Assembly (NCBI GenBank): GCA_900316355.1 | Contig: ONCQ01000006.1 | Coordinates: forward strand, 50,900 to 114,899 | Source of the DNA: an uncultured Prevotellaceae bacterium | GTDB taxonomy: Bacteria > Bacteroidota > Bacteroidia > Bacteroidales > Bacteroidaceae | DNA: 64,000 bases | Reading direction: 5' to 3' | Shown: one piece after another, positions 27,246-35,945 of the stretch | Numbering within the stretch: the first letter of the stretch is position 1 | Layout: each line of letters starts with the position of its first letter | Made by a program: the position numbers and the translations under genes | The notes under the pieces: generated by a model | The model's database searches: none | Seen by the model: only the letters and a program-made list of their open reading frames with translations | Told to the model about the DNA's origin: nothing

Positions 27246-27289
27246 AACAGATTAACAAATTGACAATGCTGTTGGTTTGTTAATCTGTT
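27246..27289 (+). terminator. hairpin downstream of dnaN
   Basis: A 14-bp perfect stem (AACAGATTAACAAA with its complement at 27276-27289) and a 16-nt loop, followed by a weak T-run (TTCCGTTTTC). It is likely a terminator or processing hairpin. Confidence 0.65.
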
Positions 27290-27319
27290 ATTCCGTTTTC
27301 AAAAAAACATCCTCAGAAC

Positions 27320-28093
27320 ATGAAACTACATTTAGACTATCCTATTGTTTTCTTCGACCTCGAGACAACAGGCGTAGATATTGTCAACGACCGCATCGTG
27401 GAGATATGCCTGCTGAAGGTATATCCCAACGGCAATGAGGAATCCAAGGTGATGCGTATCAATCCGGGTATGCACATCCCCGAGGAAGCCTCCAAGGTGC
27501 ATGGCATCTATGACAAAGACGTGGCGGAATGCCCCCAGTTTGCGGAAGTAGCTGCCAACATCTGGGCATTCCTGAAGGACTGCGACCTCGGAGGGTTCAA
27601 CTCCAACCACTTTGACATCCCCATGTTGGCAGAGGAATTTCTGCGTGCCGGGATGAATGTGAATCTTGCCAAATGCCGTCGAGTGGACGTACAGAACATC
27701 TATCACAAACTGGAGCGCCGCACACTGATTGCCGCCTATCAGTTCTATTGCCACAAGAACCTCGAAGATGCCCACTCGGCGCTCGCCGATACCAAAGCCA
27801 CCTACGAGGTGCTCTGTGCGCAGCTCGACCACTACCCCGACGTGCTGCAGAACGATATCGATTTCCTGGCCGAATATTCGCAGCGCGACCGCAACGTAGA
27901 TTTTGCCGGACGCATCGTGCGCGATGACAAAGGCACCGAGCTCTTCAACTTCGGCAAGTACAAGGGAATGCCTGTGACGGATGTCTTGCGCCGCGACCCT
28001 GGCTATTTCAGCTGGATCATGCAGGGGGACTTTGCCCGCAACACCAAACAGGTGCTCACGGAAATCGCGCTGCGAAGCAAGAATACACGTTGA
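27320..28093 (+). CDS. DnaQ-like 3'-5' exonuclease
   Basis: 257 residues. DEDDh exonuclease motifs: FDLETTG (ExoI, D and E), FNSNHFDIPML (ExoII) and HSALADTKATYEVL (ExoIII, His and Asp). A C-terminal extension (~205-250) has the short LFNFGKYKGMPV motif found in Bacteroidota epsilon-like proteins. It is probably the proofreading-type exonuclease (epsilon or RNase T family). Its position between dnaN and coaBC is not informative about partner choice. Confidence 0.88.
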   Translation: MKLHLDYPIVFFDLETTGVDIVNDRIVEICLLKVYPNGNEESKVMRINPGMHIPEEASKVHGIYDKDVAECPQFAEVAANIWAFLKDCDLGGFNSNHFDIPMLAEEFLRAGMNVNLAKCRRVDVQNIYHKLERRTLIAAYQFYCHKNLEDAHSALADTKATYEVLCAQLDHYPDVLQNDIDFLAEYSQRDRNVDFAGRIVRDDKGTELFNFGKYKGMPVTDVLRRDPGYFSWIMQGDFARNTKQVLTEIALRSKNTR

Positions 28094-28102
28094 TGAGTTA
28101 TT

Positions 28103-28126
28103 AGGTTAACAGGTTATAAGGTTAAA
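28103..28126 (+). repeat. three 8-bp tandem repeats (AGGTTA core)
   Basis: AGGTTAAC, AGGTTATA and AGGTTAAA follow one another exactly in the 45-nt spacer before coaBC, another octamer-type spacer repeat. Confidence 0.65.
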
Positions 28127-28138
28127 ACAGATTCACGG

Positions 28139-29341
28139 ATGAACATCGTTTTAGGCATCACCGGCAGCATTGCGGCCTATAAGGCATGCACGCTCATCCG
28201 GCAGTTCGTTAAACAAGGACATGAAGTGCAGGTGGTGATTACCCCTGCCGGCAAGGAGTTCATCACTCCCATCACCCTGTCCGCGCTGACGTCGAAGCCC
28301 GTCATCAGCGAGTTCTTCGCACAGCGCGACGGCACCTGGAACAGCCACGTAGATTTAGGACTATGGGGCGACGCGATGGTGATTGCTCCCGCCACAGCCT
28401 CTACCATCGGTAAGATGGCCCACGGCATTGCCGACAACATGTTGATAACCACCTATCTCTCCATGAAGGCTCCCGTGTTCATCGCTCCCGCCATGGACCT
28501 CGACATGTGGGCACATGCCTCCACACAGGACAACCTGCGGCTGCTGAAGGCTCGTGGCGTGACAGTCATAGAGCCCGCTAGCGGCGAACTGGCCAGCCAT
28601 CTCGTGGGCAAAGGCCGTATGGAAGAACCAGAGAAGATTGCAGAAGTGGTGCTTCAGGCGTTGCAGGGCCACGACAGTGAATGTGTGAACAACGATGACC
28701 TGAAAGGGCGTCGCATCCTGATTACCGCTGGCCCCACCTATGAGCGCATCGACCCCGTCCGCTTTATCGGCAACTACTCCAGTGGTAAGATGGGCTTCGC
28801 CCTGGCTGAAGAATGTGCACGTCGTGGAGCTCTGGTGGAGATGGTATGCGGTCCTGTGCAATGCACAACGACGCATCCCGGCATCACCCTCACACATGTG
28901 GAGAGCGCCCAGCAGATGTGGGAAGCAGCCACACAGCTCTTTCCTGACTGCGACGGTGCCATCCTCTGCGCCGCCGTGGCTGACTTCACGCCTGAAAAGG
29001 TGGCAGATAATAAGATCAAACGTGAAGGCGACGGCCTCGTACTACGCCTGAAACCCACGCAGGACATCGCCCGAAGTCTGGGCGAGATGAAACGAGCGGG
29101 GCAACGCCTTGTGGGCTTCGCCCTGGAAACCAACGATGAGATGGCTCACGCCCAGGAGAAGCTGCAGCGCAAGCATCTGGATTTTATCGTGATGAATTCC
29201 CTCAATGACGAGGGCGCCGGTTTCCGGCACGACACTAACAAGGTGACCATCATCACCCCCACGGCACAGATCCCCTACCCCCTCAAGTCCAAGAATGAGG
29301 TGGCCAGCGATATCATTGACCAACTTGTCAAGTTGTATTAG
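28139..29341 (+). CDS. coaBC: bifunctional phosphopantothenoylcysteine decarboxylase / phosphopantothenate-cysteine ligase
   Basis: 400 residues. The N-terminal flavoprotein CoaC domain begins GITGSIAAYKACTLIRQF, with His in NSHVDLGLWGD and an APAMDLDMW motif (Asp where many homologues have Asn). The CoaB domain starts near residue 190 (GRRILITAGPTYERIDPVRFIGN) and has NYSSGKMGFALAEE and a KIKR lysine region. The protein makes 4'-phosphopantetheine from phosphopantothenate and cysteine with CTP in coenzyme A synthesis. The following DUF4835 gene starts 6 nt downstream, so the two are co-transcribed. Confidence 0.96.
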   Translation: MNIVLGITGSIAAYKACTLIRQFVKQGHEVQVVITPAGKEFITPITLSALTSKPVISEFFAQRDGTWNSHVDLGLWGDAMVIAPATASTIGKMAHGIADNMLITTYLSMKAPVFIAPAMDLDMWAHASTQDNLRLLKARGVTVIEPASGELASHLVGKGRMEEPEKIAEVVLQALQGHDSECVNNDDLKGRRILITAGPTYERIDPVRFIGNYSSGKMGFALAEECARRGALVEMVCGPVQCTTTHPGITLTHVESAQQMWEAATQLFPDCDGAILCAAVADFTPEKVADNKIKREGDGLVLRLKPTQDIARSLGEMKRAGQRLVGFALETNDEMAHAQEKLQRKHLDFIVMNSLNDEGAGFRHDTNKVTIITPTAQIPYPLKSKNEVASDIIDQLVKLY

Positions 29342-29346
29342 CACTT

Positions 29347-30246
29347 ATGAAGAAACTGTTGTTTGTACTCTTGCTATCGTGCGTTGTCGCAAGCCTTCAC
29401 GCTCAGGAACTGAACGCCAAGGTCAGCATCAACCGCACACAGGTATCCAACACCAAATCGGGTGTCTTCGATGCGCTGCAGGATAAGGTCACGCGGTTGC
29501 TGAACGAGCACGCCTGGACCGACCTCAAGTACCGCGATTTCGAGCGCATCCAGTGCACCTTCAATATCACCATCGACACCTACAGCGAGACGGATAACTC
29601 CTTCACGGGCAGCATGATTGTGGCTGTCTCCCGACCGGTATATAACTCCAGCTACACAACCACCGTTTTCAGCATGACAGACAAGGATGTGGCTTTCACC
29701 TTTCAGGAGTTCGATCAGTTGGAATGGCGCCCCGAGCAAGTGGATAACAACCTCACGGCGATGTTCGCCTACTGGGCCTATTTGTTGATAGGCATGGACC
29801 TCGATGCCATGTCGCAGATGGGTGGCACGAAGGTGCTGCAGATGGCACAGGACGTCTGTAACAACGCTGAAATGCTGGGCTTCAAGGGCTGGAAAGCCTT
29901 CGACGATACCAAGAACCGCTACGCCATCATCAATGACTACCTCGACGGCTCCATGGAGCCTTTCCGCCAGCTGCAGTACATCTACCATCGCACAGGTCTC
30001 GACCACATGGCCGAGGATGTGGAGAGCGCACGCACGGCCATCATCGAAGCCGTCCGACTCCTCAAGGAGGCTCACGAGAACAAGTCCTTGAGCATGCTTC
30101 CGCAGATCTTCTCCGACTATAAGCGTGACGAGCTCGTCAGCATCTTCAGCGGTCAGGGCTCGACGAAGGAGCGCGAAGAAATCTACGACATCCTCTTCCG
30201 CATCAACCCCTCGCAGAACAACTATTGGGAAAAGATAAAGCAGTAA
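29347..30246 (+). CDS. DUF4835 exported protein
   Basis: 299 residues. A signal peptide (LLFVLLLSCVVASLHAQ) is cleaved near residue 20. The family signature is visible: ELNAKVSINRTQV at the start, NFITAK-like FNITIDTY, then FTFQEFDQLEWRPEQVDNNLTAMFAYWAYLLIGMDLD in the middle. It is periplasmic, conserved across Bacteroidota, with unknown function. In other Bacteroidota it commonly lies between coaBC and recN, as here, from memory. Confidence 0.9.
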   Translation: MKKLLFVLLLSCVVASLHAQELNAKVSINRTQVSNTKSGVFDALQDKVTRLLNEHAWTDLKYRDFERIQCTFNITIDTYSETDNSFTGSMIVAVSRPVYNSSYTTTVFSMTDKDVAFTFQEFDQLEWRPEQVDNNLTAMFAYWAYLLIGMDLDAMSQMGGTKVLQMAQDVCNNAEMLGFKGWKAFDDTKNRYAIINDYLDGSMEPFRQLQYIYHRTGLDHMAEDVESARTAIIEAVRLLKEAHENKSLSMLPQIFSDYKRDELVSIFSGQGSTKEREEIYDILFRINPSQNNYWEKIKQ

Positions 30247-30273
30247 CGTTCAACTCTCAACTTCCACACTCCA

Positions 30274-31953
30274 TTGCTTCTCTCACTCTCCATAAAGAAT
30301 TACGCTCTGATAAGCGAACTCCACATCGAGTTCGAGCGCGGCTTTTCTGTCATCACCGGCGAGACCGGTGCGGGTAAGAGCATCCTTCTCGGCGCCATCG
30401 GTCTGCTTCTGGGTGGCCGCGCCGAGACCCGTATGCTCAAGACAGGCGCCAAGCGTTGCACCATCGAAGCTGAGTTCAATCTCAAAGGATACCATATGGA
30501 TGCCTTCTTTGAAGAAAATGACATCGACTTCGACGGCGAGAGCTGCATCATTCGCCGCGAGCTAACCGATGCAGGAAAAAGTCGTGCGTTCATCAACGAC
30601 ACACCTGCACAGGTCACCCAGCTGCGCGCCATCGGCAATCAGCTTATAGACATACACTCTCAGCACCAGAACCTCCTCCTCGGGCAGGAGGACTTCCAAC
30701 TCAATGTGCTGGACATCATTGCCCGAAACCAGACTCAGCGTGACGCCTACACTGCCGCCTATAGTGCCTACCACACCTCTCTACTTCGCCTAAAGGAGGC
30801 TGAAGAGGCACTCTCGCGCGGTCGTGATGACGAGGATTACCTCCGTTTTCAATTACAACAGCTCGACGAATTGCAGCTGGAAGCCGGCAAGCAGGATGAG
30901 ATGGAACAGGAGGCGCAGGTGCTTGAGCACGCCGAGGAAATCCGCGAGGCACTGTGGACGACAGAGCAGCTGTTACAAGGCGACGACCGTTCTGACAACG
31001 GCATCCTGCCAGCCCTGCGCGCCGCTGAGCGCCAACTCTCATCCATCGCATCACTCCTGCCCGCTGCTGAGGAACTCACAGAACGTATCGGTAACTGTCA
31101 GATAGAGCTGAGGGATATCGCCATGGAGCTGAATGGTCAGGCCGATGACATTGATGTCAACCCCTCGCGTCTGGAGACCGTCCACGAATGGCTCAGCGCG
31201 CTGTACAGTGCGATGCAGAAGCACCACGTGCAGGAGGAGCAACAGCTCATAGACCTTGCAGAGGACTTCCGGAGGCGGCTGGCACTCATCGACAACAGCG
31301 ATGAGCAGCTTACCGCTCTTCGTAAAGCGTGTCAACAAACTCAGCAGTCACTCCTTCAGGCCGGAGAACACCTCACGGCTTCCCGTCGCGAGGCCGCTTG
31401 CGAGGTGGAACGTCAGATGTGCGAGCTTCTGGTGCCCCTGGGCATCCCCAACGTGCAGTTCCAGGTCGCTGTCACTCCGCGCACGGAACCAGCTTCTTCG
31501 GGTATGGACAATGTGTGCTTCCTCTTCTGTGCCAACAAGAACGGGCAGTTACAACCCATCTCCGATATCGCCTCAGGCGGTGAGATTGCACGCGTGATGC
31601 TGTCCCTGAAAGCGCTCATCAGTAGTGCCGTGCAGCAACCCACCATCATCTTTGATGAGATAGACACGGGCGTCAGCGGTCAGATGGCCGAGCGCATGGC
31701 AACGATGATGCGCACGATGGGCGATGGTGGCCGCCAGGTGATCTCTATCACCCACCTTCCACAGATTGCGGCCATGGGACGCCACCACTACCGCGTCTAT
31801 AAGGAAGACAGTGACGAGGGCACCACCAGCCATATCGAACGCCTCGATGACGAGGCCCGCATCACAGAACTGGCCCACATGCTCAGCGGAGCTGAGGTGA
31901 CCACAGAGGCTGTAGCCAATGCCAAGACATTATTGAGACATGCAGAAAAATAA
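30274..31953 (+). CDS. recN: DNA repair protein RecN
   Basis: 559 residues. The start is TTG at 30274 (MLLSLSIKNYALI by family comparison); no better ATG exists. It is an SMC-like ABC ATPase: Walker A GETGAGKS at residues 29-36, Q-loop region HSQHQ, a central coiled coil, signature SGGEIARVMLSLK and Walker B TIIFDEIDTGVSG, then ITHLPQIAAMGR. It acts in double-strand break repair with RecA. The last 14 nt overlap the start of the following TPR gene. Confidence 0.95.
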   Translation: MLLSLSIKNYALISELHIEFERGFSVITGETGAGKSILLGAIGLLLGGRAETRMLKTGAKRCTIEAEFNLKGYHMDAFFEENDIDFDGESCIIRRELTDAGKSRAFINDTPAQVTQLRAIGNQLIDIHSQHQNLLLGQEDFQLNVLDIIARNQTQRDAYTAAYSAYHTSLLRLKEAEEALSRGRDDEDYLRFQLQQLDELQLEAGKQDEMEQEAQVLEHAEEIREALWTTEQLLQGDDRSDNGILPALRAAERQLSSIASLLPAAEELTERIGNCQIELRDIAMELNGQADDIDVNPSRLETVHEWLSALYSAMQKHHVQEEQQLIDLAEDFRRRLALIDNSDEQLTALRKACQQTQQSLLQAGEHLTASRREAACEVERQMCELLVPLGIPNVQFQVAVTPRTEPASSGMDNVCFLFCANKNGQLQPISDIASGGEIARVMLSLKALISSAVQQPTIIFDEIDTGVSGQMAERMATMMRTMGDGGRQVISITHLPQIAAMGRHHYRVYKEDSDEGTTSHIERLDDEARITELAHMLSGAEVTTEAVANAKTLLRHAEK

Positions 31954-33619
31954 CTCCATACGATACCGTTTTCTCTGTTGCTTAGGGCTGTTGGCCCTCC
32001 TACTACCGCTTTCTGCACAAACGCCCAAATGGTCGAAGAAAGCACAGAAAGCCATGCTGAGCATCATCACCTATGATGAACGCGGACAGCTGTTACATTC
32101 CACCACAGGCTTCTATATCAGCACCGACGGCGTTGCCCTCTCCGACTATAAGTCCTTCAAAGGTGCCGCACGTGCCGTGGCCTTCGATGCTGCGGGGCAT
32201 GAGGTTCCCGTGACCTGTATCATAGGAGCCAACTCGCTCTATGATGTGGTGAAGCTACAGGTAAGAGCCACCAAGACCTATGCGCTGACCATCGCTTCCT
32301 CATCCTGCGTCAGCGGCGACAGAGCCTTTGTCCTACCCTATCCCAGCAGTCAGGATGGTAAGCCGGCGGCGACGTCTATTGCCGGCGTTTCGACCTTCAA
32401 TGACCGCTACGCCTACTACACGTTGCCCGTGCGCCTCCCCGAGAAGTGGGCTTCCTGCCCCGTCATGAATGAGGACGGTCAGGTCATAGGCCTCCTGCAG
32501 ATGGCAGCCTCGGCAAAGGACACCTGCTCCTACGCCGTCTCGGCGCTGTTCGCAGACAGCCTGCACACAAGCGCCCTCACCCCCACGAATGCCGACTATC
32601 AGGCCATCCTGATGAAGAAGGCCTTACCCGACGAAGCCAGCCAGGCCAACAGCTTCATCTTCTTATTAGGTACACGCGACACAGCCACCTATCTCTCCTA
32701 TGTCAACGACTACATCGCCCGCTTCCCTGCCGAAGTGAACGGTTATACGATGCTGGCTGAGATGAAGGCTGCACAGGGGCGTTATGAAGAGGCAGAAGCC
32801 ACCTGGGACACGGGCATGAAGAACACGCAGAAGACAGACGAGCTGCGCTACTCGCGTGCCAACACCCTCTACAGACAGATACAGGCACGTCGTGCCCCTG
32901 AGACATGGACGCTTGATGCCGCCCTGCAGGAAGTGGACGCTGCCATCTCCCTGCAACCGTTACCTCTCTACGCCTCCCTGAAGGCACAGCTGCTCTATAG
33001 CCTCAAGCGCTATGCCGAAGCCTGTGAGCAGTTCTTGGCTCTCAACCAGACGAACCTCCGCGCTGCCGAGAACTACCTCTACGCGGCGCAGTGCCAGCAG
33101 ATGCTCGCAGATACCGCTGCCGTACTGGCCCTCCAAGATAGTGCCGTCGCCTGCTACACACGTCCCTATGTTGAAGCCGCAGCCCCCGCCCTGCTCATGC
33201 GAGCTAACACGCTCCAGAGCGTCGGACGCTATCGCGATGCCGTTCGCGACCTTAACGACTATGAGCACCTGAAAGCCAACACGCTGTCGGCAAACTTCTA
33301 CTATCGTCGTATGCAGGCTGAGATGCGCTGCCGTATGTTCCAGCAGGCCATCGACGATATCGAGCGTGCCGTGAAGATGGAGCCGCAGGAACCGCTCTAC
33401 CACGCTGAACAGGCTGTCGTGCATTTCCGTTGCGGCCAACTCGATGAGGCGGAAGCTGCCGCGCGGGCCGCCATAGCCCTCAATCCTGAGTTCACCGACG
33501 CCCATCGCATCCTCGGTGTGTGCCTGCGTGCTCAGGGTAAGGAAAACGAGGCCAAAGCCGCACTGCAACGTGCCGTTGACCTGGGCGACACCATGGCCAA
33601 AGACCTCCTCACCCCCTGA
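31940..33619 (+). CDS. exported trypsin-fold protein with TPR repeats, catalytic residues apparently lost
   Basis: 559 residues with a signal peptide (CCLGLLALLLPLSAQ). Residues ~35-200 resemble an S1/HtrA protease fold: STTGFYISTDGVALSDYKSFKGA aligns with the His-bearing strand, YDVVKLQV with the Asp strand and SCPVMNEDGQVIGLLQ with the Ser loop. In my reading His is Lys or Tyr (SDYKS) and the GNSGGP serine is replaced (WASCPV), so catalysis is unlikely. Residues ~240-555 are TPR units ending in FTDAHRILGVCLRAQGK. It is likely a periplasmic scaffold. The start overlaps recN by 14 nt. Confidence 0.75.
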   Translation: MQKNNSIRYRFLCCLGLLALLLPLSAQTPKWSKKAQKAMLSIITYDERGQLLHSTTGFYISTDGVALSDYKSFKGAARAVAFDAAGHEVPVTCIIGANSLYDVVKLQVRATKTYALTIASSSCVSGDRAFVLPYPSSQDGKPAATSIAGVSTFNDRYAYYTLPVRLPEKWASCPVMNEDGQVIGLLQMAASAKDTCSYAVSALFADSLHTSALTPTNADYQAILMKKALPDEASQANSFIFLLGTRDTATYLSYVNDYIARFPAEVNGYTMLAEMKAAQGRYEEAEATWDTGMKNTQKTDELRYSRANTLYRQIQARRAPETWTLDAALQEVDAAISLQPLPLYASLKAQLLYSLKRYAEACEQFLALNQTNLRAAENYLYAAQCQQMLADTAAVLALQDSAVACYTRPYVEAAAPALLMRANTLQSVGRYRDAVRDLNDYEHLKANTLSANFYYRRMQAEMRCRMFQQAIDDIERAVKMEPQEPLYHAEQAVVHFRCGQLDEAEAAARAAIALNPEFTDAHRILGVCLRAQGKENEAKAALQRAVDLGDTMAKDLLTP

Positions 33620-33635
33620 CCATCTCATTTATCAC

Positions 33636-33651
33636 CTATCATCTATCATCT
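33636..33651 (+). repeat. tandem TATCATC repeat
   Basis: Two full 7-bp units plus degenerate flanks (TATCATC, TATCATC, TCTAATC) lie in the 48-nt spacer before rlmH. Confidence 0.5.
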
Positions 33652-33667
33652 CTAATCCTTCATCCCC

Positions 33668-34141
33668 TTGAAGCTCTCCCTTCTCGTCATAGGCAAAACC
33701 ACCGACCCTCATGTGCAGGCGCTCATCGATGACTACTCGAAGCGCCTCGCGCACTATGTGCCTTTCAGCCTCGACGTGATTCCTGAGCTGCGCAACACCA
33801 AGGCACTCACTCCCGAACAGCAGAAAACACAAGAGGCAGAACTCGTCAGGAAACAGCTGCAGTCTGGTGACCACCTGATACTGTTGGATGAGCATGGCGC
33901 AGAGCGTCGCTCCGTGGAGTTCGCCCGTTGGTTGGAGAAGCGCATGGCAGCTGGTGCCCGTCGCCTCGTCTTCGTGGTGGGAGGTCCCTATGGCTTCGAC
34001 CCCTCCATTCACGCCCTTGCCAAAGAAGAGATCTCGCTCTCGCAGATGACCTTCTCCCACCAGCTTATCCGGGTTCTCTTCGTAGAACAGCTTTACCGAG
34101 CACATACCATCCTGCGCGGAGAGCCATACCATCATGAGTAA
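33668..34141 (+). CDS. rlmH: 23S rRNA (pseudouridine-1915-N3)-methyltransferase
   Basis: 157 residues from a TTG (MKLSLLVIGKT), the standard length for the SPOUT-class RlmH dimer. The start motif (GKTTDPHVQALIDDYSKRL), LLDEHG in the middle, VGGPYGFDP (SAM-binding knot) and the tail (SLSQMTFSHQLIRVLFVEQLYRA) all match. It methylates m3-psi1915 in helix 69 of 23S rRNA after subunit joining. An in-frame ATG further in would lose the N-terminal strand, so TTG is preferred. Confidence 0.95.
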   Translation: MKLSLLVIGKTTDPHVQALIDDYSKRLAHYVPFSLDVIPELRNTKALTPEQQKTQEAELVRKQLQSGDHLILLDEHGAERRSVEFARWLEKRMAAGARRLVFVVGGPYGFDPSIHALAKEEISLSQMTFSHQLIRVLFVEQLYRAHTILRGEPYHHE

Positions 34142-34182
34142 CCGACAGCTGAAACAAATACATACATCATAAAAATATCAAT

Positions 34183-35103
34183 ATGAAGAATCTCACCGGT
34201 GCCGAATACGCCGCATCGAAATACAGCGAACATGTGGTTCGCGAGCAGACGACACTGCTGGAGTTCCTGATGAAAGAACTCAGCGGCATCTCGCGCAACC
34301 GCGCCAAGGACATCCTCGCAGGTCATGGCATCACCGTGGATCGACGTAATACCACCCGCTACGACGAGCCCCTGCACCCGGGTCAGGTGGTGCGCGTCAG
34401 CAAGCATAAGCATTCCACACAGCTGCAGAACAAATATGTGAAGATTGTCTATGAGGACAAAGACCTCGTCGTCATAGAGAAGGCCGTGGGCATCCTTTCC
34501 ATGCCGGCCACCGCCAAACAGTATTCTGCCAAGCAGGTCTTGGATGAGTATTTTGCCAAGCGCCACTTCAAGTGCACGGCACACACCGTGCATCGCCTTG
34601 ACCGCGACACCAGCGGTCTGATGATGTACGCCAAGAGCATCGAGATAGCTAAGATTCTTGAGGAGGACTGGCATGAGATTGTCTTCGACCGTCGCTATGT
34701 GGCTGTCGTCAGCGGCGAGATGGAACGCAGTGACGGCACCATCAAGTCATGGCTCAAGGATAATAAGGCATACATCACCTACTCCTCACCCACCGACCCG
34801 GGCGGTGGCAAATACGCCGTCACACATTTCCACACCTTGCGCACCACCCCCGAGCGCTCACTCGTAGAGTTGCAGTTAGAGACAGGGCGCAAGAACCAGA
34901 TTCGCGTGCACATGCAGGATATCGGTCACCCCGTACAGGGCGACGGCAAGTATGGCGACGGCAGCGATCCCATCGGACGCCTCTGCCTGCACGCCTACCG
35001 TCTCGACTTCTATCATCCCCGCACGGGGCAGGTCATGAACTTCGAGACCCCCATCCCTCATGATTTCACAAAACTCTTTAACCAAAATAAAATAGAACAA
35101 TGA
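34183..35103 (+). CDS. RluA-family RNA pseudouridine synthase
   Basis: 306 residues. An N-terminal S4-type region (~30-90, MKELSGISRNRAKDILAGHGITVDR) precedes the catalytic domain. The core motif HRLDRDTSGLMMYAK holds the catalytic Asp (about residue 140), followed by ELQLETGRKNQIRVHMQDIGHPVQGDGKYG and LCLHAYRLDF. The specific position modified (RluC/RluD type) cannot be told. The stop overlaps the start of the next gene (ATGA). Confidence 0.92.
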   Translation: MKNLTGAEYAASKYSEHVVREQTTLLEFLMKELSGISRNRAKDILAGHGITVDRRNTTRYDEPLHPGQVVRVSKHKHSTQLQNKYVKIVYEDKDLVVIEKAVGILSMPATAKQYSAKQVLDEYFAKRHFKCTAHTVHRLDRDTSGLMMYAKSIEIAKILEEDWHEIVFDRRYVAVVSGEMERSDGTIKSWLKDNKAYITYSSPTDPGGGKYAVTHFHTLRTTPERSLVELQLETGRKNQIRVHMQDIGHPVQGDGKYGDGSDPIGRLCLHAYRLDFYHPRTGQVMNFETPIPHDFTKLFNQNKIEQ

Positions 35104-35771
35104 AAAAGAACATCTTAACAGTAGCCACTATTGCTACATCAATGCTGCTTACGAGTTGCTTCGGCCCTAACCTTGCAGGCACAACACAGACAGGCACTAC
35201 CACAGGTACGCCCGCCATCTCCACAGAGTCTGTGACCACCGCTGGCGCCAGCATCCTCGGCGACCTCCTCGGAGGCCTTCTCAGCAAGACCATCACCGAA
35301 CGTTCCTTCGTGGGCACGTGGACCTACCAGAAGCCTGAGGTACGCTTCGAGAGCGAGAACCTCCTGGCCAAGGCTGGCGGCTCCGTCATGGCTTCCTCCA
35401 TCGAGAATAAGCTCGACGGCTATCTCTCTAAGGTGGGCATCACCAAGGGTGTCACCATCTTCACATTCAAAGAGGACAAGAGCTACACCATCCAGACGAA
35501 GGGCCGCACCATCTCCGCCGGCACCTACACCTATGACAGCAACACACAGATGTTGCGCATGCAGGGCACCTTCGGCCTCCTCAACCAGGAATGCTTTGTG
35601 GGTATGGACGGCACCAACCTCTGCCTGCTCTATGATGCCGACAAGCTTTTAGCGGTCATGAACGCTGCAGCCGGCATCCTCGGACAGACCAACAGCACCC
35701 TCGGCTCCGTGGCCGGTGTCTTCGGCAAGAACTACAACGGCATGAAGGTAGGCTTCAGCCTGAACAAGTAA
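35100..35771 (+). CDS. DUF4923 lipoprotein
   Basis: 223 residues. A lipoprotein signal ends in LLTSC (Cys20). The mature part begins with a Thr/Gly-rich linker, then ASILGDLLGGLLSKTITERSFVGTWTY, the family hallmark, followed by beta strands (FTFKEDKSYTIQTKGRTISAGTYTYD). It is a conserved Bacteroidales outer-membrane lipoprotein of unknown function. It overlaps the pseudouridine synthase by ATGA and is followed by a strong terminator. Confidence 0.87.
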   Translation: MKKNILTVATIATSMLLTSCFGPNLAGTTQTGTTTGTPAISTESVTTAGASILGDLLGGLLSKTITERSFVGTWTYQKPEVRFESENLLAKAGGSVMASSIENKLDGYLSKVGITKGVTIFTFKEDKSYTIQTKGRTISAGTYTYDSNTQMLRMQGTFGLLNQECFVGMDGTNLCLLYDADKLLAVMNAAAGILGQTNSTLGSVAGVFGKNYNGMKVGFSLNK

Positions 35772-35820
35772 AAGAGGTACATCATCGGTACTACGCAGAT
35801 AGCGGTACCCACACACAAAA

Positions 35821-35856
35821 AAGAGCAAGGTCCTCGGATGTGAAGACCTTGCTCTT
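35821..35856 (+). terminator. intrinsic terminator after the DUF4923 gene
   Basis: A 12-bp stem (AAGAGCAAGGTC with GACCTTGCTCTT) encloses a 12-nt loop and is followed by ATTCTGTGT. It can also end transcripts from the minus strand. Confidence 0.75.
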
Positions 35857-35868
35857 ATTCTGTGTCCC

Positions 35869-35945
35869 CCTAAGGGTTTTGCGTTGAAGCCTTAAGGGTT
35901 TTGCGTTGAAGCCTTAAGGGTTTTGCGTTGAAGCTTTAAGGGTTT
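35869..35945. repeat. 22-bp tandem repeat, 3.5 copies
   Basis: Unit CTTAAGGGTTTTGCGTTGAAGC repeats at 35869-35890, 35891-35912 and 35913-35934, with a half copy running into the stop of the minus-strand porin gene. The first copy differs by one base. No spacers lie between units, so it is not a CRISPR. Confidence 0.85.

Noticed and set aside
35869-35945. CRISPR array
   Set aside because: Units abut without spacers and no cas genes are near.
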